Assembly: GCF_030814995.1 (NCBI RefSeq)
Contig: NZ_JAUSVX010000008.1
Location: 286,479-350,478, forward strand
Length of the DNA stretch: 64,000 nucleotides
Source: Labrys wisconsinensis
GTDB lineage: Bacteria > Pseudomonadota > Alphaproteobacteria > Rhizobiales > Labraceae
Direction of reading: 5' to 3'
Below are positions 45,369 to 53,679 of this stretch, one piece after another. Each line of letters starts with the position of its first letter. The first letter of the stretch is position 1. The notes below the pieces were generated by a model, which made no database searches, was not told the DNA's origin, and saw only the letters and a program-made list of their open reading frames with translations. Both the position numbers and the translations under genes were made by a program.

Positions 45369-46175
45369 ATGACCGGACGACCCAGGACACCGTCGGAGCC
45401 GGTCGTGACATTTGCCTTCCTTCCATCAGCTCCGGGATTGTTCATTCTCGCCTCCGTCGCGGCATTCTTCGTCGGTCTCTCGAAAGGGGGGCTCCCGGCG
45501 ATCGGCTCGCTGGCCGTGCCGATGCTGTCACTGCAGCTCTCGCCCGTGACTGCTGCAGCGCTTCTGCTTCCGATCTATGTGCTGACGGATATCGTGGGCG
45601 TCTGGCTCTATCGTCGCGAATACAGCCCGCGAAACCTGAAGATTCTCATTCCGGCCGCTCTCGCCGGCGTGTTGTTTGGATGGGCCACGGCATCTCATGT
45701 CTCCGACGCGGCGATCGCATTTCTCATAGGATTGATGGGCGCAGGCTTCTGCCTGAACACTTGGCTGCGGCCGCCGAAGGGCGTGGAACCGAAAGTCGGA
45801 TCTATCCCCGCCGGCCTTTTCTGGGGCGCCGTCGCGGGGTTCACCAGCTTCGTCTCGCATTCGGGCGCGCCGCCCTTTCAGATCTATGTGCTGCCCCAGC
45901 GATTGAAGAAGATGGTGTTCGCGGGGACATCGACCATTGTGTTCGCTGTGGTCAACGCCGCCAAGATCGTTCCCTATTCCTTGCTGCGTCCTTTCTCGGC
46001 GAATGATTTCCGGATAGCGGCTTTTCTTGTGCCGATCGCAATGCTCGGTACGATCGTCGGCGCCGTGTTGACGCGACGTCTTCGGGACACGCTGTTCTTT
46101 CGTCTCGTGCAGGTGGCGCTGTTCGCGGTCTCGCTGAAGCTCATCGTCGATGCCCTGGGTGCTTTCGGGCGTTGA
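45369..46175 (+). CDS. TauE/SafE family membrane transporter
   Basis: The 268-residue protein has about eight membrane helices and belongs to the TauE/SafE anion exporter group. It has the two related halves with FVGLSKGGLPAIGSLAVPML and GAVAGFTSFVSHSGAPPFQIYVLPQ. Members export sulfite, sulfoacetate or other organic anions. It follows the gluconokinase by 57 bases and ends the operon. In this setting it may export an acidic waste product. Confidence 0.9.
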   Translation: MTGRPRTPSEPVVTFAFLPSAPGLFILASVAAFFVGLSKGGLPAIGSLAVPMLSLQLSPVTAAALLLPIYVLTDIVGVWLYRREYSPRNLKILIPAALAGVLFGWATASHVSDAAIAFLIGLMGAGFCLNTWLRPPKGVEPKVGSIPAGLFWGAVAGFTSFVSHSGAPPFQIYVLPQRLKKMVFAGTSTIVFAVVNAAKIVPYSLLRPFSANDFRIAAFLVPIAMLGTIVGAVLTRRLRDTLFFRLVQVALFAVSLKLIVDALGAFGR

Positions 46176-46262
46176 TCGATGACGGCATAGGCGTTCTCGA
46201 CGCTCGCGACCGCAGACGGTGATCGCGAAGCGCTCCTTGTCCGGCTGCAGCGCGGCCCGAGC

Positions 46263-46760
46263 TCACAAATAGGGGCGAAGCAGCGACAGGTCGGACGATC
46301 CGAGGCGGTCGGTCGCCGCCCTGACGTGGTGCCAATAGGGATAGATCAGCGGCGGCTTCGACAGCGCGTCGAGCTCGGCCACGTCGTCGTCGCCGAGAAC
46401 GAGGTCCGCCGCGGCCAGGTTATCGGCGAGCTGCTCGGAGGTCCGCGCCCCGATCACGAGCGAGCTGACGGCCGGGCGCCGCAGCATGTAGGCGAGCGCG
46501 ACCTGAGCGGCGGAGACACCGCGGCGAGCGCCGATCGCGATGAGTGCCTCCACGATGTCGAACAGAGCCTCGGGGTCACGCACGGGCGGCTCGTTCCAAT
46601 CCGTGACCTGCCTCGTGCCGGCCGGTGCGGGCTGCCCGCGGCGAAACTTCCCAGAGAGCAGGCCGCCGGCGAGCGGGCTCCAGACGAGCACGCCCAGGCC
46701 TTCCTCGAGCGCGATCGGCACGAGCTCGTACTCGGCTTCCCTCGACTGCAGGCTGTAATA
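46263..46760 (-). pseudogene. Aldo/keto reductase, C-terminal half only
   Basis: The frame holds the last ~165 residues of an AKR (YYSLQSREAEYELVPIALEE, VWSPLAGGLLSGKFRRGQP, LVIGARTSEQLADNLAAA, ending LLRPYL). It is cut exactly at the IS630 boundary (46761). The N-terminal half with the catalytic Asp, Tyr, Lys and His is missing and is not found on the other side of the element. The fragment is very similar to the intact AKR at 26008-27063. A start at 46721 could still yield a 152-residue peptide without activity. Confidence 0.9.
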
Positions 46761-47929
46761 CCAGCGCTTGAAGAGACTGACTCTTGGGGGATTCCCACGG
46801 CGGCGTGAATGAGATTCGATGCTGGTGATTCGACCGGCGGAGGCATGTGATGAGCGCGCCCTTGGCGATCAGGCGGATGGATTACACCAGCGCGGAGCTT
46901 CGCGCGCTGAGCGGGCGCTGCCGGGATGGTGCGCAGGTTCGCCGGCTCTTGGCTCTGGCCCTGGTGCTTGAGGGGCGTTCGCGAACCGAAGCGGCGGCGC
47001 TCAACGGCATGGATCGCCAGACGCTGCGCGACTGGGTGCAGCGCTACAATGACTTGGGCGTCGAGGGGCTGACGTCCCGCTCGAGCCCTGGCCGGGCGCC
47101 AGCCTTGAGCGAGCACCAGATGGCGGAACTGCGCGAACTGGTGATCAACGGGCCAGATCCCGAGATCCACAAGGTGGTGCGCTGGCGCTGCGTGGATCTG
47201 AAGGCCGAGGTGGCGCGGCGGTTTTCGGTGGAGGTGCATGAGAGCACCATCGCTCGGTGGCTGCATGAGCTCGACCTGACGCGCCTGCAGCCCAGGCCGG
47301 TTCATCCGAAGAAGGACGTCGAGGCGGAAGCGGCATTTAAAAAAACTTCGCCGACCTGGTCAGACAGGCGCTCCCCCAGGACGCGATCGGCCGGCCGTTA
47401 GAGATCTGGTTTCAAGACGAGGCCCGCGTCGGCCAGAAGGGCGGACACGCCTACATCTGGGCGCCGATCGGCTCACGCCCCCCGGATGGTGCGCGATAAC
47501 CGCCATGTCTCCACCTACATCTTCGGGGCCATCTGCCCGGGTCGAGCCACAGGGGCCGCCATGATCATGCCCTACGCCAACACCGGGGCCATGAACGCCC
47601 ACCTCCAGGAGATCAGCGCCGAAGTGGAGCCCGGGTCCCATGCCGTGCTGGTCTGCGACGGAGCCGGTTGGCATCAAAGAGGCAGGAAGCTGCGGGTCCC
47701 CGAAAACATCGCCCTTCTGTCGCTGCCGGCCTATTCCCCAGAGCTGAACCCGATGGAGAACGTCTGGGCCTACCTGCGACAAAACAAACTCTGCGCCCTC
47801 GTCTGGGAATCCTACGACCAAATCCTCGACGCCTGCCAAAGCGCCTGGCACTTCCTCATCAACGATCCAGGCAGAATCCGATCCATCGCAACCAGACAAT
47901 GGGCCTGTGTCAGCCTTTAGGAGTGCTGG
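46761..47929 (+). mobile_element. IS630-family insertion sequence
   Basis: The 1169-bp element is flanked by TA on both sides (46759-46760 and 47930-47931), the IS630 target. Its ends are imperfect inverted repeats: CCAGCGCTTGAAGAGACTGAC on the left matches the reverse complement of the right end at most positions (CCAGCACTC...GCTGAC). It carries one transposase gene, broken into three frames. The left flank is half an AKR gene and the right flank is the 3' end of the E3 gene, so the joined flanks are not one original gene. Confidence 0.9.
46850..47920 (+). pseudogene. IS630 transposase, frameshifted
   Basis: The first frame gives the N-terminal HTH part (RRLLALALVLEGRSRTEAA, ALNGMDRQTLRDWVQRYND, TIARWLHELDLTRLQ). 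At seven A residues (47339-47345) a -1 shift continues into EIWFQDEARVGQKGG with the first catalytic Asp; such A-runs are used for programmed frameshifting in this family. A second shift is needed at a run of six C residues (47478-47483) to reach the rest (VLVCDGAGWHQ with the second Asp, LPAYSPELNPMENVW with the Glu). The second break is probably decay or a base-call error. Confidence 0.88.
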
Positions 47930-49329
47930 TATAAGTCCGTCAGCGTGCCGAGCGCGCGTTCGGCCGCGAAGGCGACCGTCTCCGACAATGTCGGGTGCGC
48001 GTGAACCGTCAATGCGATGTCCGAAATCGTCGAGCCCATCTCCAGAGCGACACCGATCGCCGCGAGCAATTCTCCCGCACCCGGCCCGACGACCGTGGCG
48101 CCGAGAAGTCGGAGGTTGTCCGGCGAATGGATCAGCATCGTCTGGCCATCGCTGCCGCCCGACGCGAGGTTTCGGCCGCTCGCCGCCCAAGGGAAGCGGG
48201 AGACCTTGAACGGAATACCGGCGGACTTGAGCTGGGCTGTCGTGGGGCCGACCCAGGCGAGTTCGGGGTCGGTGTAGGCGATCGAAGGAATGAAAGCGGT
48301 GTCGAAAGCCGCAGCATGCCCGCTGGCGACCTCCGCGGCGACCTTGCCCTGATGCGTGGCACGATGTGCGAGCATCGGAGCGCCCGTTATGTCGCCGACG
48401 GCGAAGATGTTGGCCCTGTTCGTGCGGCATTGACTGTCGACCGGGATGACACCGTTCGCCTCGATGGCGAGGCCGGCAGCCTGCGCGCCGACGGCGCCCC
48501 CGTTCGCACGGCGTCCGACGGCCTGGATCACGGCATCCGCCGCGACCTCACCGACGAAGCCGCCCTCGCAAAGCAGGGTGACCTCGGACGCGGAGGCCGC
48601 CACGGCGACCACGCGTGTCGCCACGTGAATCCCGCAGCCCCTGGCCTTGAGGGAGGCGCGCACCAGCTCTGCAGCGTCAGGCTCGGCGCCGGGCGCGACC
48701 TGGTCGGCCAACTCGATGACGGTCACCGACGATCCCAGCGCGGCGTAGATCGTCGCCATTTCCAGCCCGATGATGCCGCCGCCGACGATTGCCAGCCGAC
48801 GCGGCACGGCTCGAAGCTCCAGCGCGGCGGTGGAATCCCATATGCGGTCGTCCTCGGGCCATCCCGGCAGGCGCACCGGCGAGGAGCCGGCGGCCACGAT
48901 GGCCTGACCGAAGCTCCACCGTTCTTCTGCGCCGGTTCCGCTGACGGCCAGTTCGTCGATGCCGGTAAAGACGGCGCGTCCCGCGACACATCGCACCTTC
49001 CGGCGCCTGGCCAATTGGGCAAGCCCGGTCGTGAGTTGCGATACGATCGCTTCCTTGCGCTTGCGCAGCGCGTCGATGTCGATCTTGGCCTTGCCGAACG
49101 AAATGCCCCATTCGCCGATGTTGTCAGCCTCGTGGAGCACGCGGGCCGCGTGCAGGAGCGCCTTCGAGGGGATACAGCCCTCGTTGAGGCAGACGCCGCC
49201 GAGCGTGACGCGGGCATCCACCAGGACGACGGAGCGGCCGAGATCGGCGGCGCGGAACGCGGCGGCATAGCCGCCCGGTCCGGCCCCGATGACGACGAGG
49301 TCGGCGTGCTGCTTCTCGGACATCGGCAT
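47917..49329 (-). CDS. lpdA: Dihydrolipoyl dehydrogenase (E3)
   Basis: The 470-residue flavoprotein reoxidises the lipoyl groups of the 2-oxoacid or acetoin dehydrogenase complex encoded by the operon. FAD binding is at VVIGAGPGGYAAA, the redox disulfide is in GGVCLNEGCIPSK, NAD binding is at IVGGGIIGLEMA, and the catalytic His-Glu pair is in HAHPTLSE. The last four residues (YQHS) and the stop codon come from the IS630 end, so the native C-terminus has been replaced. The start is one base after the E2 stop. Confidence 0.94.
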   Translation of the reverse strand: MPMSEKQHADLVVIGAGPGGYAAAFRAADLGRSVVLVDARVTLGGVCLNEGCIPSKALLHAARVLHEADNIGEWGISFGKAKIDIDALRKRKEAIVSQLTTGLAQLARRRKVRCVAGRAVFTGIDELAVSGTGAEERWSFGQAIVAAGSSPVRLPGWPEDDRIWDSTAALELRAVPRRLAIVGGGIIGLEMATIYAALGSSVTVIELADQVAPGAEPDAAELVRASLKARGCGIHVATRVVAVAASASEVTLLCEGGFVGEVAADAVIQAVGRRANGGAVGAQAAGLAIEANGVIPVDSQCRTNRANIFAVGDITGAPMLAHRATHQGKVAAEVASGHAAAFDTAFIPSIAYTDPELAWVGPTTAQLKSAGIPFKVSRFPWAASGRNLASGGSDGQTMLIHSPDNLRLLGATVVGPGAGELLAAIGVALEMGSTISDIALTVHAHPTLSETVAFAAERALGTLTDLYQHS

Positions 49330-49330
49330 C

Positions 49331-50221
49331 TCAGATCAACAGTCGCCGCGGATCGGCGAGGAGGTGGGCGTAGCGTACGAGCAGGCGCGCGGCGTCCGCC
49401 CCATTGACCACACGATGGTCGTAGCTCAGGTCGAGGGGCGTCATCGGCGTCGGGACGAAGTTCTCCCCGTTCCAGACCGGAACGATCTCCATCTTGGATA
49501 GGCCCAGAATGGCGACCTCCGGCGGATTGACCACCGGCGTGAAGCCGATGCCGCCGATGCCGCCGAGATTGCTGATCGACATGGACGCGCCGCCGGATTC
49601 ACCCGCGCCGAGCTTGCGCTGCTGCGCGCGCGTCGCCAGATCGCCGATCTCGGCGGCGATCTGCCAGAGACCCTTCCCGTCGACGTCGCGGATGACGGGC
49701 ACCATCAAGCCGTGCGGCGTGTCCACCGCGATGCCGATGTGGACATACTGCTTGAGGAAAAGGGTCCGTCCGTCGGCAGACAGAGAAGCGTTGAAGCGCG
49801 GAAAATCGGCGAGGGTCCGAGCGAGCGCCTTCATGTGGAAGGCGAGCGCGGTCAGCTTCACGCCGCGTCGCGAGGCCTCGTCCTTCAACCTCGCGCGCAC
49901 CGCCTCGACAGCGGCCATATCGACCCGGTCGTGATGGGTCACCGCGGGAATGACCCGCTGTGCGGCGGAAAGATTGGCGGCGGCGACCTGGCTGAAGCGG
50001 CTGGTCGCCTCCTCGCGTATCGGCCCATACAGCGAATGGTCGATGTCCCAATAGCGCTGGTGGTCGTCCGCGGCTCGTTCGCGCCGGCCGGCGCCCAGAT
50101 GATCGTCGAGGTCGCCTGGCGAAATCGCGTCGCGGCCGAGCTCGGCGGCCAGCGCGGCCAGGTTCACGCCTGCTTCGCGCGCGCGCTGCCGCGTGGAAGG
50201 GCTGGCAATCGGTGCTGTCAT
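49331..50221 (-). CDS. E2 acyltransferase lacking a lipoyl domain
   Basis: The 296-residue protein has a peripheral subunit-binding domain at its N-terminus (ASPSTRQRAREAGVNLAALA, DAISPGDLDDHL) and then a full 2-oxoacid dehydrogenase acyltransferase domain. The catalytic motif is intact near the C-terminus (SYDHRVVNGADAARLL, His269). The N-terminal lipoyl domain normal for E2 is missing. The lipoyl domain is supplied by a separate gene (51680-52684). The start is ATG at 50221, six bases after the aldehyde dehydrogenase frame ends. Confidence 0.9.
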   Translation of the reverse strand: MTAPIASPSTRQRAREAGVNLAALAAELGRDAISPGDLDDHLGAGRRERAADDHQRYWDIDHSLYGPIREEATSRFSQVAAANLSAAQRVIPAVTHHDRVDMAAVEAVRARLKDEASRRGVKLTALAFHMKALARTLADFPRFNASLSADGRTLFLKQYVHIGIAVDTPHGLMVPVIRDVDGKGLWQIAAEIGDLATRAQQRKLGAGESGGASMSISNLGGIGGIGFTPVVNPPEVAILGLSKMEIVPVWNGENFVPTPMTPLDLSYDHRVVNGADAARLLVRYAHLLADPRRLLI

Positions 50222-50226
50222 CAGGC

Positions 50227-51669
50227 TCACCAATTTGTCGAGATGTACTGGGTTTCCATGAACTCCAGCATGCCTTCCTTGCCGCCCTCGCGACCGAGGC
50301 CGGATTGCTTCATGCCGCCGAACGGCGCGGCGGGATCGGAGACGAGACCGCGGTTGAGACCGACCATGCCGAAGTCCAGGCGCTCCGAGACGCTCAAGCC
50401 CCGACGTAGATCCTCCGTGAAGACGTAAGCGACCAGGCCATATTCGGTGGCGTTGGCCCGTGCGACCACGTCGTCCTCATCGCCGAAGGTCTGGATCGCC
50501 GCCACGGGGCCAAAGATCTCGTCGCCGAGGCAGGCCGCGCCGGCGGGCACGTTGAAGAGGACCGTGGGCGGATAGAAGAAGCCGGGACCTTCCGGCACCG
50601 TGCCGCCGAGGCGCAGCTCGGCGCCGCGCTGGATGGCATCCTCGACGAAGGCGGCCACCTTGTCGCGCGTTTCCGCGTTGACCAGCGAGCCGACGTCGAC
50701 ATCTTCGGCGAGGCCGTCGCCCATCTTGAGGGAGGCCATGCGGGCCGTGAAGCGCTGCGTGAACTCTTCGGCGATCCGCTCATGCACGTAGAAGCGGTTG
50801 GCGGCCGTGCAGGCCTCGCCGAGATTGCGCATCTTGGCGACCATCGCGCCTTCGACGGCGAGATCGAGGTCGGCGTCGTCGAACACGATCAGCGGCGCGT
50901 TGCCCCCGAGCTCCATCGCCGGCTTGATCACCTGATCCGCCGCGGCGTGCAGAAGCTTGCGGCCGACGCCGGTGGACCCGGTGAAGGACACGACCCTGAC
51001 GCGCGGGTCGTGCAGCATGGCATCCACCACCGCCCCCGACCGGCGGCTCGGGAGGACGTTGACGACGCCGGGTGGAACGCCGGCCTCCTCCAGCACCGGC
51101 ATGAGCGCCAGCATGGTGAGGGGTGTCTCGGAGGCCGGCTTGATGACGACCGTGCAGCCTGCCGCCAGCGCGGGCGCGATCTTGCGCGTGCCCATCGCCG
51201 CCGGATAGTTCCAAGGCGTCACCAGGACTGCGATGCCGGCCGGCTTGTGATGCACAAGGATGCGGGCGCCGGAAGCCGGCGCGTGGCCGAGATGCCCCTC
51301 GGGACGCACCGCCTCTTCCGAAAACCAGCGGAAGAATTCCGCCGCATAGTTCGCCTCGCCGATGGCGTCGGCGCGCGCCTTGCCGTTTTCCAGCGTGATA
51401 AGACGGGCGAAGTCCGAGACGCGCGCGCTCATCAGATCGAAGCAGCGGCGGAGGATCTCGGCCCGCTCGCGCGGGCGCCTCGCAGCCCACCCGGCCGCCG
51501 CCTCGTGGGCCGCGTCGACAGCGGCCCTCGCGTCGGTCTCCGTGCCGGATGCGACAGACGCGACGACCGTCTCGTCCGCGGGATTGAGGACGTCGAAACG
51601 CTCACCGCCCGAAGCGGGAAGCCAGCGACCGTCGATATAGAGGTCGGCGGGCCCGACATAGGACGACAT
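50227..51669 (-). CDS. NAD(P)-dependent aldehyde dehydrogenase (SSADH type)
   Basis: The 480-residue enzyme belongs to the succinate-semialdehyde dehydrogenase (GabD) group: VTPWNYPAAMGTRKIAPALAAG, the general-base Glu in MELGGNAPLIV, and NLGEACTAANRFYV with the nucleophile Cys. It ends with PFGGMKQSGLGREGGKEGMLEFME, typical of SSADH. It lies between the two halves of the E2 function, 10 bases after the lipoyl protein. In the operon it likely oxidises the aldehyde released by E1. The true aldehyde may not be succinate semialdehyde. Confidence 0.93.
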   Translation of the reverse strand: MSSYVGPADLYIDGRWLPASGGERFDVLNPADETVVASVASGTETDARAAVDAAHEAAAGWAARRPRERAEILRRCFDLMSARVSDFARLITLENGKARADAIGEANYAAEFFRWFSEEAVRPEGHLGHAPASGARILVHHKPAGIAVLVTPWNYPAAMGTRKIAPALAAGCTVVIKPASETPLTMLALMPVLEEAGVPPGVVNVLPSRRSGAVVDAMLHDPRVRVVSFTGSTGVGRKLLHAAADQVIKPAMELGGNAPLIVFDDADLDLAVEGAMVAKMRNLGEACTAANRFYVHERIAEEFTQRFTARMASLKMGDGLAEDVDVGSLVNAETRDKVAAFVEDAIQRGAELRLGGTVPEGPGFFYPPTVLFNVPAGAACLGDEIFGPVAAIQTFGDEDDVVARANATEYGLVAYVFTEDLRRGLSVSERLDFGMVGLNRGLVSDPAAPFGGMKQSGLGREGGKEGMLEFMETQYISTNW

Positions 51670-51679
51670 GGAAATCTCC

Positions 51680-52684
51680 TCACAATAGTTGCCGCAGCGG
51701 ATCGTTCATCCGCGCGGCAAAGCCCGTCACGAACTCGGTGCCCGCTGCCGATGTCAGGCGCGAAGCGTCGAAGACGAGGCGCAGGCTTGCCTTGCCGCCG
51801 TCATCCGTGAGCGTCAGGACGGGAGCATGCTCACCGGTAAAGCGCGTGGAGACGAGGCAGCTCCCGGTCAGGTCGCGAACGACGACATCGACGGTCGCGT
51901 CGGCGTCGCCGGGTTCGAGGCGGGAAAGCGGCGCCCGGTCGGGATTGCGGTAACGCAGGGTCTTGCCGCCATGCTCGACCTGCACCGATACATCGTCTTG
52001 GATGTCGAGCGACGCGCGCAGGCTGGATGCCGCGAAGGCCGCCCACAGCGCCGGCTTGCCGGCCCCGCCGCCTTCCACGCTCAGGAGCCGCAGCATTCCG
52101 GAAAGGCCGGCAGGTTCGACCCTGGCCTCGATCTCGGACGGAATCGCGGCGATCGGGAGCGATGGCTCGTTCGGCGGCAGGTCTTCGATGTCGGCGGCAT
52201 GGAACGGTTGCTCGACGCCCAGAGCGACGAGCCGCGTCAGCTCGATGCCGCGCTCGGCTGCCAGGCGCTTCGCCTTCGGCGACGCCAGGATGCGACCGTG
52301 CTGGACCGCCGCGGCAAGCGCGGCGCCGCCGACAGGTCGCCCAGGCGCTGGCTTTGGTTGCGAGGCCGAAGTCTCGCGAGCAGGTGGTGCCGGGGCCTGG
52401 ACGCTCGCCGACGCCGGAGGTTGCTCCGCCGTTGCAGCCTCGGGCTTCTCCGTCGAGATGATCGCGATGGTGTCGCCGACCGGCACGTCCACGCCGGCCT
52501 TGGCCATGATGGCTGCGATGTAGCCGTCATGGCCCGCCTCGACCTCCATGGTCGACTTGTCGGTCTCCACATCCAGCAGGATGTCGGACGCCTTGACCGT
52601 GTCGCCCGGCGCCTTGTGCCAGGCGACGATGAGGCCGGTCTTTTGCGCCATGCCCAGGGCTGGCATGATGATCTCATGCTGCAT
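51680..52684 (-). CDS. Lipoyl-bearing E2-like protein with degenerate acyltransferase domain
   Basis: The 334-residue protein has a lipoyl domain (IMPALGMAQKTGLIVAWHK; Lys43 in ETDKST), an Ala/Pro linker, and a subunit-binding domain (ILASPKAKRLAAERGIEL). The C-terminal domain is E2-like, but where the active site should read DHR..NG it reads FDASRLTSAAG (Ala307 in place of His). It should carry acyl groups but not transfer them itself. The partner with an active site is the gene at 49331-50221. The start overlaps the E1 beta stop by 11 bases. Confidence 0.88.
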   Translation of the reverse strand: MQHEIIMPALGMAQKTGLIVAWHKAPGDTVKASDILLDVETDKSTMEVEAGHDGYIAAIMAKAGVDVPVGDTIAIISTEKPEAATAEQPPASASVQAPAPPARETSASQPKPAPGRPVGGAALAAAVQHGRILASPKAKRLAAERGIELTRLVALGVEQPFHAADIEDLPPNEPSLPIAAIPSEIEARVEPAGLSGMLRLLSVEGGGAGKPALWAAFAASSLRASLDIQDDVSVQVEHGGKTLRYRNPDRAPLSRLEPGDADATVDVVVRDLTGSCLVSTRFTGEHAPVLTLTDDGGKASLRLVFDASRLTSAAGTEFVTGFAARMNDPLRQLL

Positions 52685-53669
52685 GGAACAGGCCTCCCCG
52701 CACGCTGGCGCGGCCTCGTTCGGCCACCGATTCGGGCGTTGGAACCGTCAGATCCTCGAGGGCGGGCGAAAACGGCACGGGAACGTCCATGGCGCCGAGC
52801 CTCTGGACGGGGGCATCGAGATAGTAGAATGCGCCTTCGTTGATGCGGCTCGCGATCTCGGCGGTGACGCCGAAGCTCTGATGGCCCTCGTCGACGATCA
52901 TGGCGCGCCCTGTCCGGCGGACGGAAGCGAGGATCGTCTCCATGTCGAGCGGCACGATCGTGCGCGGATCGATCACTTCGGCCGAGATGCCGTCCTGCTC
53001 GAGAAGAGCCGCCGCCTTCTGCGCCACCTGCACCATCGACGAGGTGGCGACAAGCGTGATGTCGCGGCCCGGACGCAGCACGGCGGCCCTGCCGAACGGG
53101 ATGAGATATTCCTCCTCGGGGACCGGCGCCTTCTCCTGATACATCAGCTTGTCCTCGAAGATGACGACCGGGTTGTCGTCCCGAATCGCCGTCTTCATCA
53201 GGCCCTTCGCTTCGTAAGCGGATGACGGCAGCGCCACCTTCAGCCCGGGAATATGAGCGACCAGGGCATGCAGCGATTGGCTGTGCTGGGCCGCCGAGCG
53301 CCGCGTCGCCCCGAGATTGGTGCGCAGCACCAGCGGCACCTTGAGCTTGCCGCCGGACATGTAGTGCGTCTTCGCCGCCTGGTTGCACAGCTGATCCATG
53401 ACCAGGAAAAGGAAGTCGCCGAACATCAGATCGACGATGGGCCGCGAGCCCGTCATCGCCGCGCCGACCGCCATCCCCATGAAGCCGGGCTCGGAGATCG
53501 GCGTGTCGATGATCCGGCTCGTTCCGAACTCCTCGACGAGACCGGAGAGAACCTTGAACGGCGTGCCCGCCTCGGCAACGTCCTCGCCCATCAGGAAGAC
53601 GGACGGATCGCGGCGCATTTCCTCGGCGATGGCCTCGTTCACGGCTTTGGAGAGGGTAATCTCGCGCAT
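52674..53669 (-). CDS. 2-oxoacid/acetoin dehydrogenase E1 beta subunit
   Basis: The 331-residue protein is the E1 beta chain of a pyruvate/acetoin-type complex. Features are LSKAVNEAIAEEMRRDPSVF, GEDVAEAGTPFKV, TPISEPGFMGMAVGAAMTG, and AAQHSQSLHALVAHIPGLKV. GAGGAGATCGAG before the ATG at 53669 fixes the start. It follows E1 alpha by 10 bases. Acetoin, pyruvate and branched-chain complexes cannot be told apart with certainty; the nearby SDR makes an acetoin-like substrate plausible. Confidence 0.93.
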   Translation of the reverse strand: MREITLSKAVNEAIAEEMRRDPSVFLMGEDVAEAGTPFKVLSGLVEEFGTSRIIDTPISEPGFMGMAVGAAMTGSRPIVDLMFGDFLFLVMDQLCNQAAKTHYMSGGKLKVPLVLRTNLGATRRSAAQHSQSLHALVAHIPGLKVALPSSAYEAKGLMKTAIRDDNPVVIFEDKLMYQEKAPVPEEEYLIPFGRAAVLRPGRDITLVATSSMVQVAQKAAALLEQDGISAEVIDPRTIVPLDMETILASVRRTGRAMIVDEGHQSFGVTAEIASRINEGAFYYLDAPVQRLGAMDVPVPFSPALEDLTVPTPESVAERGRASVRGGLFHAA

Positions 53670-53679
53670 CTCGATCTCC

